DNA from: SG8-39 sp041558415
Lineage (GTDB): Bacteria > Pseudomonadota > Gammaproteobacteria > Burkholderiales > SG8-39
Direction of reading: 5' to 3'
Assembly (NCBI GenBank): GCA_041558415.1
Contig: JBFFEY010000001.1
Span: 62,001-126,000 of the forward strand
Length of the DNA: 64,000 nt
In this document: positions 7,713 through 16,649 of the stretch, piece after piece
Numbering within the stretch: the first letter of the stretch is position 1
How the letters are laid out: every line of letters starts with the position of its first letter
Notes under the pieces: model-generated
Seen by the model: only the letters and a program-made list of their open reading frames with translations
The model's database searches: none
Told to the model about the DNA's origin: nothing
Program-made: the position numbers and the translations under genes

Positions 7713-8621
7713 TTATTTTGGCTCTATTTGTCGTAAGTACCTGCTCACTGACATATATGCGCCAACCCATCCGAGCCCTCCGGCGAGGACTGCGAGGGCG
7801 GTCACCTCCCCGGCGCTGAAGAACGGCAGGCGGTATTCGCTGCCATAGCTGCGCGCCAGTTCGGCGATCTCGCTGTTCATCAGCGCGAGGCCGACCCAAA
7901 CCAGCGCAAGCGCGATCAGCACCCCGGACAGGGCCTGCAGCAGCCCGAGATAGAGGAACGGTCGCTGAATAAAGCCGTCGGTTGCGCCGATCAGCTTCGA
8001 GACCTCGATTTCGTCGCGCTGGGTCAGGATCTGCAGCCGGATCGTGTTGAACGCGATCGCCACGAGGCCCACGCCGAGAATGGCGGCGAGCAGGGCGAGT
8101 GCGAGGCGGCCGACGCGCTCGAAGGCCACCAGGCGCCGCACCCAGAGCGCATCGACCTGGGCCAGCGCGACCCCCGGAGCACGTCCGAGTTCCTCGGTCA
8201 GCTGATCCATCACCCGGTCGGCGTCGCCGGCAACCGTTACCACCAGCGTGTCGGGCAGCGGGTTGCTGCCCAGTGCCGCGACGACGTCGGCCAGACCGCT
8301 CGTCTCGCGCAGCGCGGTGAGCGCGTCCTCGCGCGGAATGAGGCGCACGCGATGAATCCGCGGGTCGCTGCTCAGCCGGGTCGCGAGCCGGCGCGCCGCT
8401 GACGGTTCGGCGTCGGTGCGCATGAACACCGAGACCTGCGGGTCGATGGCACTGCGCGTCGACAGGCTCTGTAGGCCCTCGAGGATCACGTAACCGCCAG
8501 CAGGCAGCGCCAGTGCAACGCCGAGCGCGATGGCGTTGAGCAATGCGGCCGCGCGCTGCGCGCGCCACTTGCGCGCTGCCGCGGTGAACGCGAGCCGATG
8601 TTGGCGCAGCCAGGCCCTCAT
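7713..8621 (-). CDS. ftsX: Cell division ABC permease FtsX
   Basis: FtsX, the permease-like partner of FtsE, which activates septal peptidoglycan hydrolases at the divisome. The 302-residue protein has a cytoplasmic N-terminus, a first helix (about 26-47), a periplasmic loop (about 50-160, with VSVFMRTDAEPSAARRLATR) and three further helices at about 175-200, 225-250 and 275-295. The start overlaps the ftsE stop (ATGA), indicating translational coupling. Confidence 0.94.
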   Translation of the reverse strand: MRAWLRQHRLAFTAAARKWRAQRAAALLNAIALGVALALPAGGYVILEGLQSLSTRSAIDPQVSVFMRTDAEPSAARRLATRLSSDPRIHRVRLIPREDALTALRETSGLADVVAALGSNPLPDTLVVTVAGDADRVMDQLTEELGRAPGVALAQVDALWVRRLVAFERVGRLALALLAAILGVGLVAIAFNTIRLQILTQRDEIEVSKLIGATDGFIQRPFLYLGLLQALSGVLIALALVWVGLALMNSEIAELARSYGSEYRLPFFSAGEVTALAVLAGGLGWVGAYMSVSRYLRQIEPK

Positions 8622-9286
8622 GCCGCCTCGCCCGCGGCGAGCAGCCGCCCATCGGCGAGGCGCAGCACGCGCGTGCCGTAGCGCTCGACCAGCGCCAGGT
8701 CATGGGTCGCGATCAGCACACTCACGCCGACGCGATTGAAGGCGACGAAGATGTCAAGGATGCGACCGGCCGAGTCGACGTCCAGGTTTGCCGTCGGTTC
8801 GTCGGCAAGAAGGATCGACGGGCGGTTGACCACCGCACGCGCGATGGCGAGGCGCTGCTGCTCTCCGCCGGAGAGCTGAATCGGGTTGGCGCGCTCGCGT
8901 TCCAGCAGACCCACCTTGTCGAGCGCGGCGCGCACGCGGCGCGCCGCCTCGCGGGGCGGATGATCGGAAAACGCCAGCGGCAACATCACGTTGTCGTACA
9001 CGCTGCGGTCGTAGAGCAGCTTCTGGTCCTGGAACACCAGCCCGAGGTTGCGCCGCAGGTAGGGAATCGCCGCGGGCTTGAGCGCGCCCACGTTCTGTCC
9101 GTTCACCAGCACAGTGCCGCTGCTCGGCCGCTCGATTGCCGCGATCAGCTTCAGCAGCGTGGATTTTCCGGCGCCCGAATGGCCGGTCACGAACAGCAGT
9201 TCGCCGTCGTCGACCGCGAAGGTCAGGCCGCGCAGCGCATCCTTGCCGCCGGGGAAGCGCTTGGAGACGGCCGAGAAACTAATCAA
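8618..9286 (-). CDS. ftsE: Cell division ATP-binding protein FtsE
   Basis: ABC ATPase of 222 residues that works with FtsX. Walker A is GHSGAGKST, the signature is LSGGEQQR, Walker B is ILLADEP and the switch histidine is in ATHD. No ATG fits the conserved N-terminus; a TTG at 9286 gives LISFSAVSKRF, the family start, and overlaps the end of ftsY by eight bases with a GAGGGA sequence just upstream. An upstream ATG at 9433 would only add out-of-family sequence from the ftsY region. Confidence 0.93.
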   Translation of the reverse strand: MISFSAVSKRFPGGKDALRGLTFAVDDGELLFVTGHSGAGKSTLLKLIAAIERPSSGTVLVNGQNVGALKPAAIPYLRRNLGLVFQDQKLLYDRSVYDNVMLPLAFSDHPPREAARRVRAALDKVGLLERERANPIQLSGGEQQRLAIARAVVNRPSILLADEPTANLDVDSAGRILDIFVAFNRVGVSVLIATHDLALVERYGTRVLRLADGRLLAAGEAA

Positions 9287-10235
9287 CCAGTCCCTCGACG
9301 AAATCGCGCGCCGAAAAGGGCCGCAGGTCATCGACGCCTTCACCGACGCCGACGAATCGCAGCGGCAGTGCATCCGCGGACGCGCCCCGCGCTCGGGCGA
9401 TCGCTGCAACCACGCCGCCCTTGGCCGTTCCATCGAGCTTGGTCAGCACCAGTCCGGTGAGTCCAATGGCCTCGTCAAACGCCTTCACCTGGGCAAGCGC
9501 GTTCTGCCCCGTGTTCGCATCCAGCACGAGCAGCACCTCGTGCGGTGCGTCCGCAAGTGCCTTTGCCGCCACGCGCTTGACCTTCTTGATCTCCTCCATC
9601 AGATGCAGCTGCGTCGGCAGTCGTCCTGCCGTATCGGCGATGACCACATCGACGCCGCGTGCGCGCGCTGCCTGGATGGCGTCGAACACCACCGCGCCCG
9701 GGTCGGCGTCCGCCTGACCGATGACGGTGACGCCGTTGCGTTCGCCCCAGGCCACCAGCTGCTCGTGCGCCGCTGCACGAAAGGTGTCGCCGGCGGCCAG
9801 CAGCACGCTCTTGCCCTGTGCCCGCAGCCACTTCGTCAGCTTGCCGATCGAGGTCGTCTTTCCCGAGCCATTGACGCCCGCCACCATGATGACGAACGGC
9901 TGCTTGGGCAGCACCTCCAGCGGACGCTCCAGCGGCGCGAGCAGTTCGACGAGCGCCTCGCTGAGCGCCTCCTTCAGCGCCGCGCCGTCCTCGATGCGCT
10001 CCCGGCGCGCCCGCTTGCGCAGCTGCTCGAGCAGGCTCTGCGTGGCCTCGACGCCACAATCTGCCGTCAGCAGGGCGGTTTCCAGGTCCTCGAACAGCGC
10101 CTCGTCAACCTTGCGACGGCCGAGCAGGGCGCCCAGACCGCCGCCCAGCGCGCCGCGCGTGCGCGCGAGCCCCGCCTTGAGACGCAATGTCCAGGAGGAT
10201 TTTTCGTTCGGGGATTTGTTTGCGAGACCGAGCAC
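9279..10235 (-). CDS. ftsY: Signal recognition particle receptor FtsY
   Basis: SRP receptor GTPase that docks SRP-ribosome complexes at the inner membrane. The NG domain is complete: a helical N domain starting near WTLRLKAGLARTRG, P-loop GVNGSGKTTSIGKL, DTAGRLPTQ and TKLDGTAKGG. The protein is about 318 residues and lacks the long acidic A domain of E. coli FtsY. The start is uncertain. GTG 10235 keeps the usual distance to the LKAGLARTR motif, while an ATG at 10292 would overlap the divergent rsmD start. First gene of the minus-strand ftsY-ftsE-ftsX group. Confidence 0.92.
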   Translation of the reverse strand: MLGLANKSPNEKSSWTLRLKAGLARTRGALGGGLGALLGRRKVDEALFEDLETALLTADCGVEATQSLLEQLRKRARRERIEDGAALKEALSEALVELLAPLERPLEVLPKQPFVIMVAGVNGSGKTTSIGKLTKWLRAQGKSVLLAAGDTFRAAAHEQLVAWGERNGVTVIGQADADPGAVVFDAIQAARARGVDVVIADTAGRLPTQLHLMEEIKKVKRVAAKALADAPHEVLLVLDANTGQNALAQVKAFDEAIGLTGLVLTKLDGTAKGGVVAAIARARGASADALPLRFVGVGEGVDDLRPFSARDFVEGLVD

Positions 10236-10290
10236 GGCGTGCGGCGCATCTGCCGCTAAGATGCGGACGATTTTATCAAAGGCAGTCCAC

Positions 10291-10875
10291 ATGCCTGCCG
10301 CGAATCCACGCAAGCGCCGCAAGCCATCGATCCATCCGGGACGAGTACGGATCGTCGGCGGTGCGTGGCGCGGCCGGCGCATCGAGGTGCCCGCCGGGCC
10401 GGAGCTGCGCCCGACGCCCGATCGGGTGCGCGAAACCCTGTTCAACTGGCTGGGCCAGTCGCTCGACGGCGCGGTCTGTCTCGATCTCTATGCGGGCAGC
10501 GGCGTACTCGGCTTCGAGGCGGCGTCGCGCGGTGCAGCGCAGGTCGTGCTGGTCGAGCATGCACGCGCGGCGCTGGCCACGCTGCACGCGACGCGCGCCG
10601 CGCTCGGGGCGCAGCAGGTCAGGATCGTCGCTGCCGATGCGTTGCGCTATCTGGAGGGGGTCGACATGCGCTTCGACGTGGTTTTCCTCGATCCACCCTT
10701 CAGGCAGAATGCGTGGCCGGCGTTGTTCGAGCGGCTGCCGCGCTGCCTGGCACCCGGCGCGCGCGTGAGCCTCGAGGCGTCGGCACCGCAGGACGCACCG
10801 CAGGGCTGGCGTGAGCTGCGCCGCCTGCGCGCCGGCCAAGTGAGTCTCCAGCTCATACAGTGGGATGCGAAATGA
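10291..10875 (+). CDS. rsmD: 16S rRNA (guanine966-N2)-methyltransferase RsmD
   Basis: SAM-dependent methyltransferase of 194 residues acting on G966 of 16S rRNA. Motifs in order: RIVGGAWRGRRI near the N-terminus, RPTPDRVRETLFNWL (family signature), SAM-binding DLYAGSGVLGFEA (about 68-80) and the catalytic VFLDPPF (about 131), the N-methyltransferase D/NPPF type. An upstream in-frame ATG at 10261 is possible. The stop overlaps the coaD start (ATGA), a pairing common in Proteobacteria. Confidence 0.94.
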   Translation: MPAANPRKRRKPSIHPGRVRIVGGAWRGRRIEVPAGPELRPTPDRVRETLFNWLGQSLDGAVCLDLYAGSGVLGFEAASRGAAQVVLVEHARAALATLHATRAALGAQQVRIVAADALRYLEGVDMRFDVVFLDPPFRQNAWPALFERLPRCLAPGARVSLEASAPQDAPQGWRELRRLRAGQVSLQLIQWDAK

Positions 10876-11360
10876 ATCGAGCGGTCTATCCCGGCACATT
10901 CGATCCGCTGACCCGCGGCCACGAGGATCTCGTGCGACGCGCGAGCCTGCTGTTTGACGCGGTGATCGTCGGTGTCGCCGACAGTCGGGCGAAACGCCCC
11001 TTCTTTCAGCTGCACGAACGGGTCGACCTCGCGCAGGAAGTCCTCGCGCCGTTCAAGAACGTCACGGTGGTGGGGTTTTCGGGGCTGCTGATCAATTTCA
11101 TCCGCGAGCACGGTGCGCGCGTGATCCTGCGCGGCCTGCGGGCGGTTTCGGATTTTGAGTATGAATTTCAGCTTGCGGGCATGAACCGCAACCTGTACCC
11201 GGACGTCGAGACGGTATTCCTCACGCCGTCGGAACAGCACATGTTCATCTCGGCGACCCTGGTGCGCGAGATTGCGACTCTGGGCGGCGACGTCTCGAAG
11301 TTCGTGCATCCGCTGGTGCAGCGGCACCTGACGGAGAAAGTGAGGACGCTGGGCGGCTGA
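10872..11360 (+). CDS. coaD: Phosphopantetheine adenylyltransferase
   Basis: Penultimate enzyme of coenzyme A synthesis, transferring AMP to 4'-phosphopantetheine. The 162-residue length is typical. The nucleotidyltransferase motif GTFDPLTRGHEDLV (about 8-21; the TxxH-type GH) and the C-terminal HMFISATLVREIATLGGDVSKFV-type segment carrying the ISxTxVR signature are both present. Translation is coupled to rsmD by a four-base overlap. Confidence 0.96.
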   Translation: MNRAVYPGTFDPLTRGHEDLVRRASLLFDAVIVGVADSRAKRPFFQLHERVDLAQEVLAPFKNVTVVGFSGLLINFIREHGARVILRGLRAVSDFEYEFQLAGMNRNLYPDVETVFLTPSEQHMFISATLVREIATLGGDVSKFVHPLVQRHLTEKVRTLGG

Positions 11361-11372
11361 CCCCGGCGCCGC

Positions 11373-12182
11373 CTAGTGCTGGCAGCGCGGACAGTAATAG
11401 GTCGCGCGCTGGCCCTGCAGGATGCGGCGGACCTGCGTCCCGCAGCGCCGGCAGGGCAACCCTTCCCGGTCGTACACCCACGCACGCAGCTGGAAATAGC
11501 CCGGCGCGCCGTCGCTGCGGACGAAGTCGCGCAACGATGCGCCGCCGGCACGAATGGCCTTGCGCAGCGTCTGTTTGATCGCCGCGGCGAGCCGCGCGCA
11601 GCGCTGGCGCGACAGGCGTCCAGCCGACGTGCGCGGATGAATGCCTGCGACGAACAGGCTCTCGCTCGCGTAGATGTTGCCTACGCCGACGATACGGTGC
11701 CCGTCCATGAGCAGCTGCTTGATGGCGCTGCGATGGCCGCGCGTCATCGCGTAGAGCGCCGGCCCGTCGAACGCACGTGACAGGGGCTCGAGGCCGAGAT
11801 GCGCGAGCAGTGGATGGCTCGCGGGCGGCGCCTCGGTCCAGAGCACCGCGCCGAAGCGGCGCGGATCGCGTAGCCGAAGGATCTGGTCGCCGAACACGAG
11901 GTCGATGTGGTCGTGCTTGCCGGGCGGCGTGCCACGCGGCAGAAGCCGCAGGCTGCCGGACATGCCGAGGTGCACGATCAGGTGACCGCCGTCGCACTCG
12001 AACAGAAGGTATTTGCCGCGTCTGACCACGGTGCGCACCACGCGGCCCGCCAGGGAATCGAAAGCGCGCGGCAGCGGCCAGCGCAGGCGACGATCGCGCG
12101 CCACGGTGGCACTGATTCTGCGGCCCGTGACGTAGGCTGCAATGCCACGGCGTGTGACTTCGACCTCGGGCAGTTCAGGCAT
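11373..12182 (-). CDS. mutM: Formamidopyrimidine-DNA glycosylase (Fpg/MutM)
   Basis: Bifunctional base-excision repair enzyme removing 8-oxoguanine and formamidopyrimidines and nicking the DNA. It begins PELPEVEVTRRG, with the catalytic Pro2 and Glu3. The H2TH region is VGNIYASESLF, and the C-terminal zinc finger has four cysteines (CRRCG and YYCPRCQ). Length is 269 residues, normal for the family. It converges on coaD with a 12-base gap and is divergent from the TPR lipoprotein gene, leaving 12183-12296 for two promoters. Confidence 0.97.
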   Translation of the reverse strand: MPELPEVEVTRRGIAAYVTGRRISATVARDRRLRWPLPRAFDSLAGRVVRTVVRRGKYLLFECDGGHLIVHLGMSGSLRLLPRGTPPGKHDHIDLVFGDQILRLRDPRRFGAVLWTEAPPASHPLLAHLGLEPLSRAFDGPALYAMTRGHRSAIKQLLMDGHRIVGVGNIYASESLFVAGIHPRTSAGRLSRQRCARLAAAIKQTLRKAIRAGGASLRDFVRSDGAPGYFQLRAWVYDREGLPCRRCGTQVRRILQGQRATYYCPRCQH

Positions 12183-12296
12183 CGTGCATGCGGTGCATTC
12201 AATGAACCCGCGTGGCGGTCATGCGGTCAAAAGTCTCGCGTGGTCGGTTGGCGCTGGCTTGTGCGGCGCACCGAATATACCTACACTGACAGCCCC

Positions 12297-14039
12297 ATGT
12301 TTTTCCGGCGAATTTTCCTGCCTCTCGCGTTGATTCCCGTGCTGGCGGCGGCGGGGGGCTGTGTGCAGTTTGACGCCACCCGAGAGGCGCCCGCGGCGCC
12401 GACCGCCCCCGCTGCGTCGAGCACGACGATCGTGGCGAGTGCACCGGCCGAGCAGTCGCTCTCCGAAGCGATGCTGTACGAATTCCTGCTCGGCGAGATC
12501 GCCGCGCAGCGCGGCGATCCGGCGCTTGCCGCACAAACCTACATCGAGCTCGCGCGGCGCACGCGTGATCCGCGCGTCGCGCGCCGCGCAGTGGAACTGG
12601 CGAGTGCCGCACGACAGCAGGAACTTGCGCTCGAGGCGGCGCGCCTCTGGTACGAAACCGATCCGGAATCGACGCGCGCCCTGCAGACCGTGACGGCGCT
12701 GGTGGTTGCGACCGGCAAGGTAGAGGACGCAGAGCCCTATCTCGCCAAGCTGCTTGCCGCGAAAGGCACCAACACGGCGAGCGGTTTCATGCAGCTCAAC
12801 CGCCTGCTCGCGCGCAGCCCCGACAAGGCCGCCTCGTTGCGCGTGGTCCGGCGGCTCGCCGAGCCGTACCCCAAGCTGCCAGAGGCGCACTTCGCGGTGT
12901 CACAGGCCGCGCTGGAGGCCGGCGACGAAGCGGCGGCGCTGGAGGCGATTCGGCGTGCCTCCGACCTGCGACCCGAATGGGAAGCCGCGCCGCTGTTCGA
13001 GGCGCAGATCCTGCAGACGAAGTCTCCGGCCAAGGCGGCCGAGCGTCTCGAGCGGTATCTCGAGAAGTATCCTGACAAGCGCGACGTGCGCATGAACTAC
13101 GCACGCCTGCTGGTGCTGGGCAAGCGCTTTCCCGAAGCGCGCGCACAGTTCGAGCGCCTGCTGGCGGACAACCCCGGAAACCCCGACGTGATCTACGCCG
13201 TCGGTCTGCTCGCGTTCCAGCTCAAGGACTACGCGGTTGCGGAAAGCAACCTGGAGCGTCTGCTCGAGATCAACTTTCGCGACGTCAACACCGCGCGCTA
13301 CACGCTCGGTCAGATCGCCGAGGAGCAGAAGGACTGGCCGAAGGCGATTCGTTGGTACGAGAGCGTCGGTGCGGGCCAGCAATCGCTGCCGGCCCAGCTG
13401 CGCGTGGCCAGCGTGAAGGCGAAGCAGGGCCGGCTGGAGGAGGCGCGCGCCTACTTGCGCGGCATCGTCGTGAAAGACGAGCAGCAGAAGGTGCAGATCC
13501 TGGTTGCCGAGGCGCAGATCCTGCGCGAAGCAAACCGCCTCGACGAAGCGTTCAACATTCTCGGCCGCGCGCTTGAGCAGAACCCAGACGAGCCGGACCT
13601 GCTCTACGACCACGCCTTGACCGCCGAAAAGCTCGGGCGCTTCGACGTGCTGGAGACCAACCTGCGCAAACTGATTGCAGTGCGGCCCGACCACGCCCAC
13701 GCCTATAACGCGCTGGGGTACTCCTTCGCCGACCGCAACACGCGGCTCGAGGAGGCGCGCACGCTGATCGAGCATGCGCTGGAACTCGCGCCGAACGACG
13801 CATTCATCATCGATTCCATGGGCTGGGTGCTGTACCGGCAGGGCGACGCAAAGGGTGCGGTCACCCAATTGCGCCGCGCCTGGTTGCTGCGCCCGGATGC
13901 GGAAATCGGCGCGCACCTCGGCGAAGTATTGTGGTCGACGGGCGAACGCGAGGAAGCGAACCGCATTTGGGATGAAACGCTGCGCGAACATCCGGACAAC
14001 GAGACTCTTCTAAAGACGCTACGGCGCTTCCGGCCGTGA
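12297..14039 (+). CDS. TPR-repeat outer-membrane lipoprotein
   Basis: A 580-residue protein with a lipoprotein signal (lipobox AAAGGC, about 12-17) followed by tandem tetratricopeptide-like helices throughout, for example GEIAAQRGDPALAAQTYIEL near residue 62 and AHAYNALGYSFADRNTRLEE near 470. It lies directly before lolB and ispE, as in other beta-proteobacteria, and its stop overlaps the lolB GTG (GTGA). The position suggests an envelope-assembly role, but no specific function is known. The start at 12297 gives a proper signal peptide; the reading frame stays open far upstream without other support. Confidence 0.88.
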   Translation: MFFRRIFLPLALIPVLAAAGGCVQFDATREAPAAPTAPAASSTTIVASAPAEQSLSEAMLYEFLLGEIAAQRGDPALAAQTYIELARRTRDPRVARRAVELASAARQQELALEAARLWYETDPESTRALQTVTALVVATGKVEDAEPYLAKLLAAKGTNTASGFMQLNRLLARSPDKAASLRVVRRLAEPYPKLPEAHFAVSQAALEAGDEAAALEAIRRASDLRPEWEAAPLFEAQILQTKSPAKAAERLERYLEKYPDKRDVRMNYARLLVLGKRFPEARAQFERLLADNPGNPDVIYAVGLLAFQLKDYAVAESNLERLLEINFRDVNTARYTLGQIAEEQKDWPKAIRWYESVGAGQQSLPAQLRVASVKAKQGRLEEARAYLRGIVVKDEQQKVQILVAEAQILREANRLDEAFNILGRALEQNPDEPDLLYDHALTAEKLGRFDVLETNLRKLIAVRPDHAHAYNALGYSFADRNTRLEEARTLIEHALELAPNDAFIIDSMGWVLYRQGDAKGAVTQLRRAWLLRPDAEIGAHLGEVLWSTGEREEANRIWDETLREHPDNETLLKTLRRFRP

Positions 14040-14602
14040 ATTGCATGGCCCGGGCGCTCGCGCTCGTCGCGCTCCTCGTGCTGGCTGGCTGCGCGGCGCT
14101 CGAATTCGAGCGCGCCGCGGATGCGCGCGGCTTCGAGCTTTCCGGGCGAATCGCGGTGCGCTACGGCGCGGAGGCCGCGGGCGGGCAGCTGCGCTGGCGG
14201 CACGACCGCGGCGGCGATGAGATGCTGATCAGCTCGCCGCTGGGCCAAGGCCTCGCGCGCATCCAGCGCGACGGCGAGGCCGTGAAGCTGACGACCGCCG
14301 ACGGCCGTGAGTACCGTGCGGCCGACGCGGAAGAACTCACGCATCGCGTGCTGGGATTTCGCGTGCCGCTGGCGGCGCTTCCCGACTGGGTGCAGGGAAG
14401 AGCGGCGCGCGACATGGCGGTGACGCAAGCACAGCGCGACGCGCAGGGGCGCCTCGTTCTGCTCGAGCAGGCCGGCTGGCGCATCGAATTCCTCGCCTAC
14501 GCAGACGACGCTGCGCGGCCGACGCGCCTGCGGCTGACCTATCCCGCGCTCGAACTGCGCCTTGTCATCGCAGAGTGGCGCACGGCGCCGGACACCAACT
14601 GA
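14036..14602 (+). CDS. lolB: Outer-membrane lipoprotein receptor LolB
   Basis: LolB accepts lipoproteins from the periplasmic carrier LolA and inserts them in the outer membrane. The product is about 188 residues with a lipobox VLAGC (about 16-20) followed by a LolB barrel: FELSGRIAVRYG, GGQLRWRHD, LTHRVLGFRVPLAALPDWVQG. GTG at 14036 overlaps the previous stop. An ATG at 14045 gives a signal shorter by three residues and is equally possible. LolB is itself lipid-anchored. Confidence 0.92.
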   Translation: MNCMARALALVALLVLAGCAALEFERAADARGFELSGRIAVRYGAEAAGGQLRWRHDRGGDEMLISSPLGQGLARIQRDGEAVKLTTADGREYRAADAEELTHRVLGFRVPLAALPDWVQGRAARDMAVTQAQRDAQGRLVLLEQAGWRIEFLAYADDAARPTRLRLTYPALELRLVIAEWRTAPDTN

Positions 14603-14608
14603 TCGGCC

Positions 14609-15469
14609 GTGCAGTGGTATCCCGCACCTGGCAAGCTGAATCTTTTTCTGCACGTGCTCGCACGCCGCGCGGACGGCTATCACGAGCTGCAGACGGTGTT
14701 TCAGCTTATCGACCGGGCCGATCGCGTCGGCGTGGCGCTGCGCGAGGACGGCGTGCTGCAGCGGCTGGACGCGTTGCCTGGCGTGCCGCCGGAGAGCGAT
14801 CTCTGCCTGCGCGCTGCCCTGCGCATGAAGGCGCTCGCGGAGGCGCGGCTGGGGCCCTCGGCGGCGGCGCGACTCGGCGCTGCGATCGCGCTGGAAAAGC
14901 ATCTGCCGATAGGGGGTGGGCTCGGCGGGGGCTCGTCGGATGCTGCCACGGTGTTGCTGGTGCTGAACCGGCTCTGGAACCTGAACCTCGACCGCGCGGC
15001 GCTCATCGCCGAAGCCGCACGGCTGGGCGCCGATGTGCCACTGTTCGTCTTTGGCCGCAACGCCCTCGGCGAGGGCATCGGCGAGCGCCTGCGCGCCCTC
15101 GATCTGCGCCCGGCCTGGTACCTGGTGCTGGTACCGCCCGTCAGCGTGTCGACGCGCGAGGTCTTTGCTTCGCCCGCGTTGACACGGGACACGAAACCTC
15201 TCAAAATAATGCCCTTTTTTCAGGGGCTTGGGAGAAACGACCTCGAGCCGGTCGTGACCGCCCGATATCCCGAGGTCGCCGCGCAGCTGGATTGGCTCAG
15301 ACGGCAGTGTCCGGGGGCGCGGATGACGGGCAGTGGGGGGTGCGTGTTCGCAGCATTCGATTCCGCTGCGAAGGCGCGGGCGCTACAGTCGCGCCTGCCG
15401 GCGTCGATGCACGGGTTCCTCGCCGAGGGACTTGCCCATCACCCGCTGCACGACTGGGCGCAGGATTGA
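14609..15469 (+). CDS. ispE: 4-diphosphocytidyl-2-C-methyl-D-erythritol kinase
   Basis: GHMP-family kinase of the MEP isoprenoid pathway. The 286-residue protein starts at GTG 14609 with PAPGKLNLFLHV, the family N-terminus with the catalytic lysine. The ATP-binding glycine-rich loop is LPIGGGLGGGSSDAA (about 99-113) and the C-terminal GHMP motif is MTGSGGCVFAAF (about 239-250). It follows lolB and precedes tRNA-Gln and prs, a conserved beta/gamma-proteobacterial order. Confidence 0.95.
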   Translation: MQWYPAPGKLNLFLHVLARRADGYHELQTVFQLIDRADRVGVALREDGVLQRLDALPGVPPESDLCLRAALRMKALAEARLGPSAAARLGAAIALEKHLPIGGGLGGGSSDAATVLLVLNRLWNLNLDRAALIAEAARLGADVPLFVFGRNALGEGIGERLRALDLRPAWYLVLVPPVSVSTREVFASPALTRDTKPLKIMPFFQGLGRNDLEPVVTARYPEVAAQLDWLRRQCPGARMTGSGGCVFAAFDSAAKARALQSRLPASMHGFLAEGLAHHPLHDWAQD

Positions 15470-15490
15470 GGTTCGAGACGAAACAACCAC

Positions 15491-15567
15491 TGGGGCGTCG
15501 CCAAGCTGGTTAAGGCACCGGATTTTGATTCCGGCATTCCTAGGTTCGAATCCTAGCGCCCCAGCCA
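15491..15567 (+). tRNA. tRNA-Gln (anticodon TTG)
   Basis: A complete cloverleaf: acceptor TGGGGCG pairing with CGCCCCA, D-arm GCCAAGCTGGTTAAGGC, anticodon stem CCGGA/TCCGG around loop TTTTGAT (anticodon TTG), T-arm with GGTTCGAATCC, discriminator G and encoded CCA at 15565-15567. It sits between ispE and prs, its usual location. Confidence 0.97.
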
Positions 15568-15627
15568 CACAACCACGCAGCTTCGGCTCGGACCCGAGGC
15601 CGCTCTTTCACCCGCACAGGACGTCCG

Positions 15628-16587
15628 ATGACCAACCTGCCGCTCGAGCGCTTGATGGTGTTCACCGGGAACGCGAATGCGCGTCTCGCGCAGGACGTCG
15701 TCAAGCAGCTGAACATCGGCCTCGGGCGCGCGATCGTGGGGCGATTTTCCGACGGCGAGGTGCTGGTCGAACTGCTGGAGAACGTGCGCGGCAAGGACGT
15801 CTTCGTCCTGCAGTCCACCTGCGCGCCGACCAACGACAATCTGATGGAGCTGCTCGTGATGGTCGACGCGCTCAAGCGCTCGTCGGCGGCGCGCGTCACT
15901 GCGGCGATCCCGTACTTCGGCTACGCGCGCCAGGATCGACGGCCGCGCTCGGCGCGGGTCGCGATCAGCGCCAAGGTGGTGGCCAACATGCTGACCTCGG
16001 TCGGCGTGGCGCGCGTGCTGACCATGGACCTGCATGCCGATCAGATCCAGGGCTTCTTTGACCTGCCGGTCGACAACATCTACGCGGCGCCGGTGTTGCT
16101 GGGCGACGTCTGGAAGCAGCGCTACGACGACTTGATCGTGGTTTCGCCGGACGTCGGCGGCGTGGTGCGCGCCCGCGCCCTGGCGAAGCGGCTCGAATCC
16201 GATCTTGCCATCATCGACAAGCGCCGGCCGAAGGCGAATGTCGCGGAAGTGATGAATGTCATCGGCGACGTCTCCGGGCGCACCTGCGTGATCATGGACG
16301 ACATGGTCGACACTGCGGGCACGCTGTGCAAGGCCGCCCAGGTGCTCAAGGAAGAGGGCGCGACGCGGGTCGTCGCCTACTGTACCCATCCCGTGCTCTC
16401 GGGCGGCGCCGTCGAGCGCATTGCGTCGAGCGACCTGGACGAGTTGGTCGTGACCGATACGATCCCGCTGAGCGAGCAGGGGCAGGCCTGCAGCAAGATC
16501 CGCCAGCTGTCCGTGGCCGGCCTGCTGGCCGAAACGATTCTGCGGATTTTCACGGAAGAGTCGGTGAGCTCGCTGTTTACCGAATAG
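15628..16587 (+). CDS. prs: Ribose-phosphate pyrophosphokinase
   Basis: Class I PRPP synthetase, making phosphoribosyl pyrophosphate from ribose 5-phosphate and ATP for nucleotide, His and Trp synthesis. The 319-residue protein has the GRFSDGE segment near the N-terminus, the ATP loop with YFGYARQDR (about 99-107), the catalytic flexible loop KRRPK (about 199) and the PRPP-binding motif DDMVDTAGTL (about 225-234). Length and motifs are standard. Confidence 0.97.
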   Translation: MTNLPLERLMVFTGNANARLAQDVVKQLNIGLGRAIVGRFSDGEVLVELLENVRGKDVFVLQSTCAPTNDNLMELLVMVDALKRSSAARVTAAIPYFGYARQDRRPRSARVAISAKVVANMLTSVGVARVLTMDLHADQIQGFFDLPVDNIYAAPVLLGDVWKQRYDDLIVVSPDVGGVVRARALAKRLESDLAIIDKRRPKANVAEVMNVIGDVSGRTCVIMDDMVDTAGTLCKAAQVLKEEGATRVVAYCTHPVLSGGAVERIASSDLDELVVTDTIPLSEQGQACSKIRQLSVAGLLAETILRIFTEESVSSLFTE

Positions 16588-16649
16588 AGTATTTTTCCAA
16601 CCCCGTCTGTGCCTGGTCGCGGGCCTGACGGATTCACAAGGAGCAAGCG

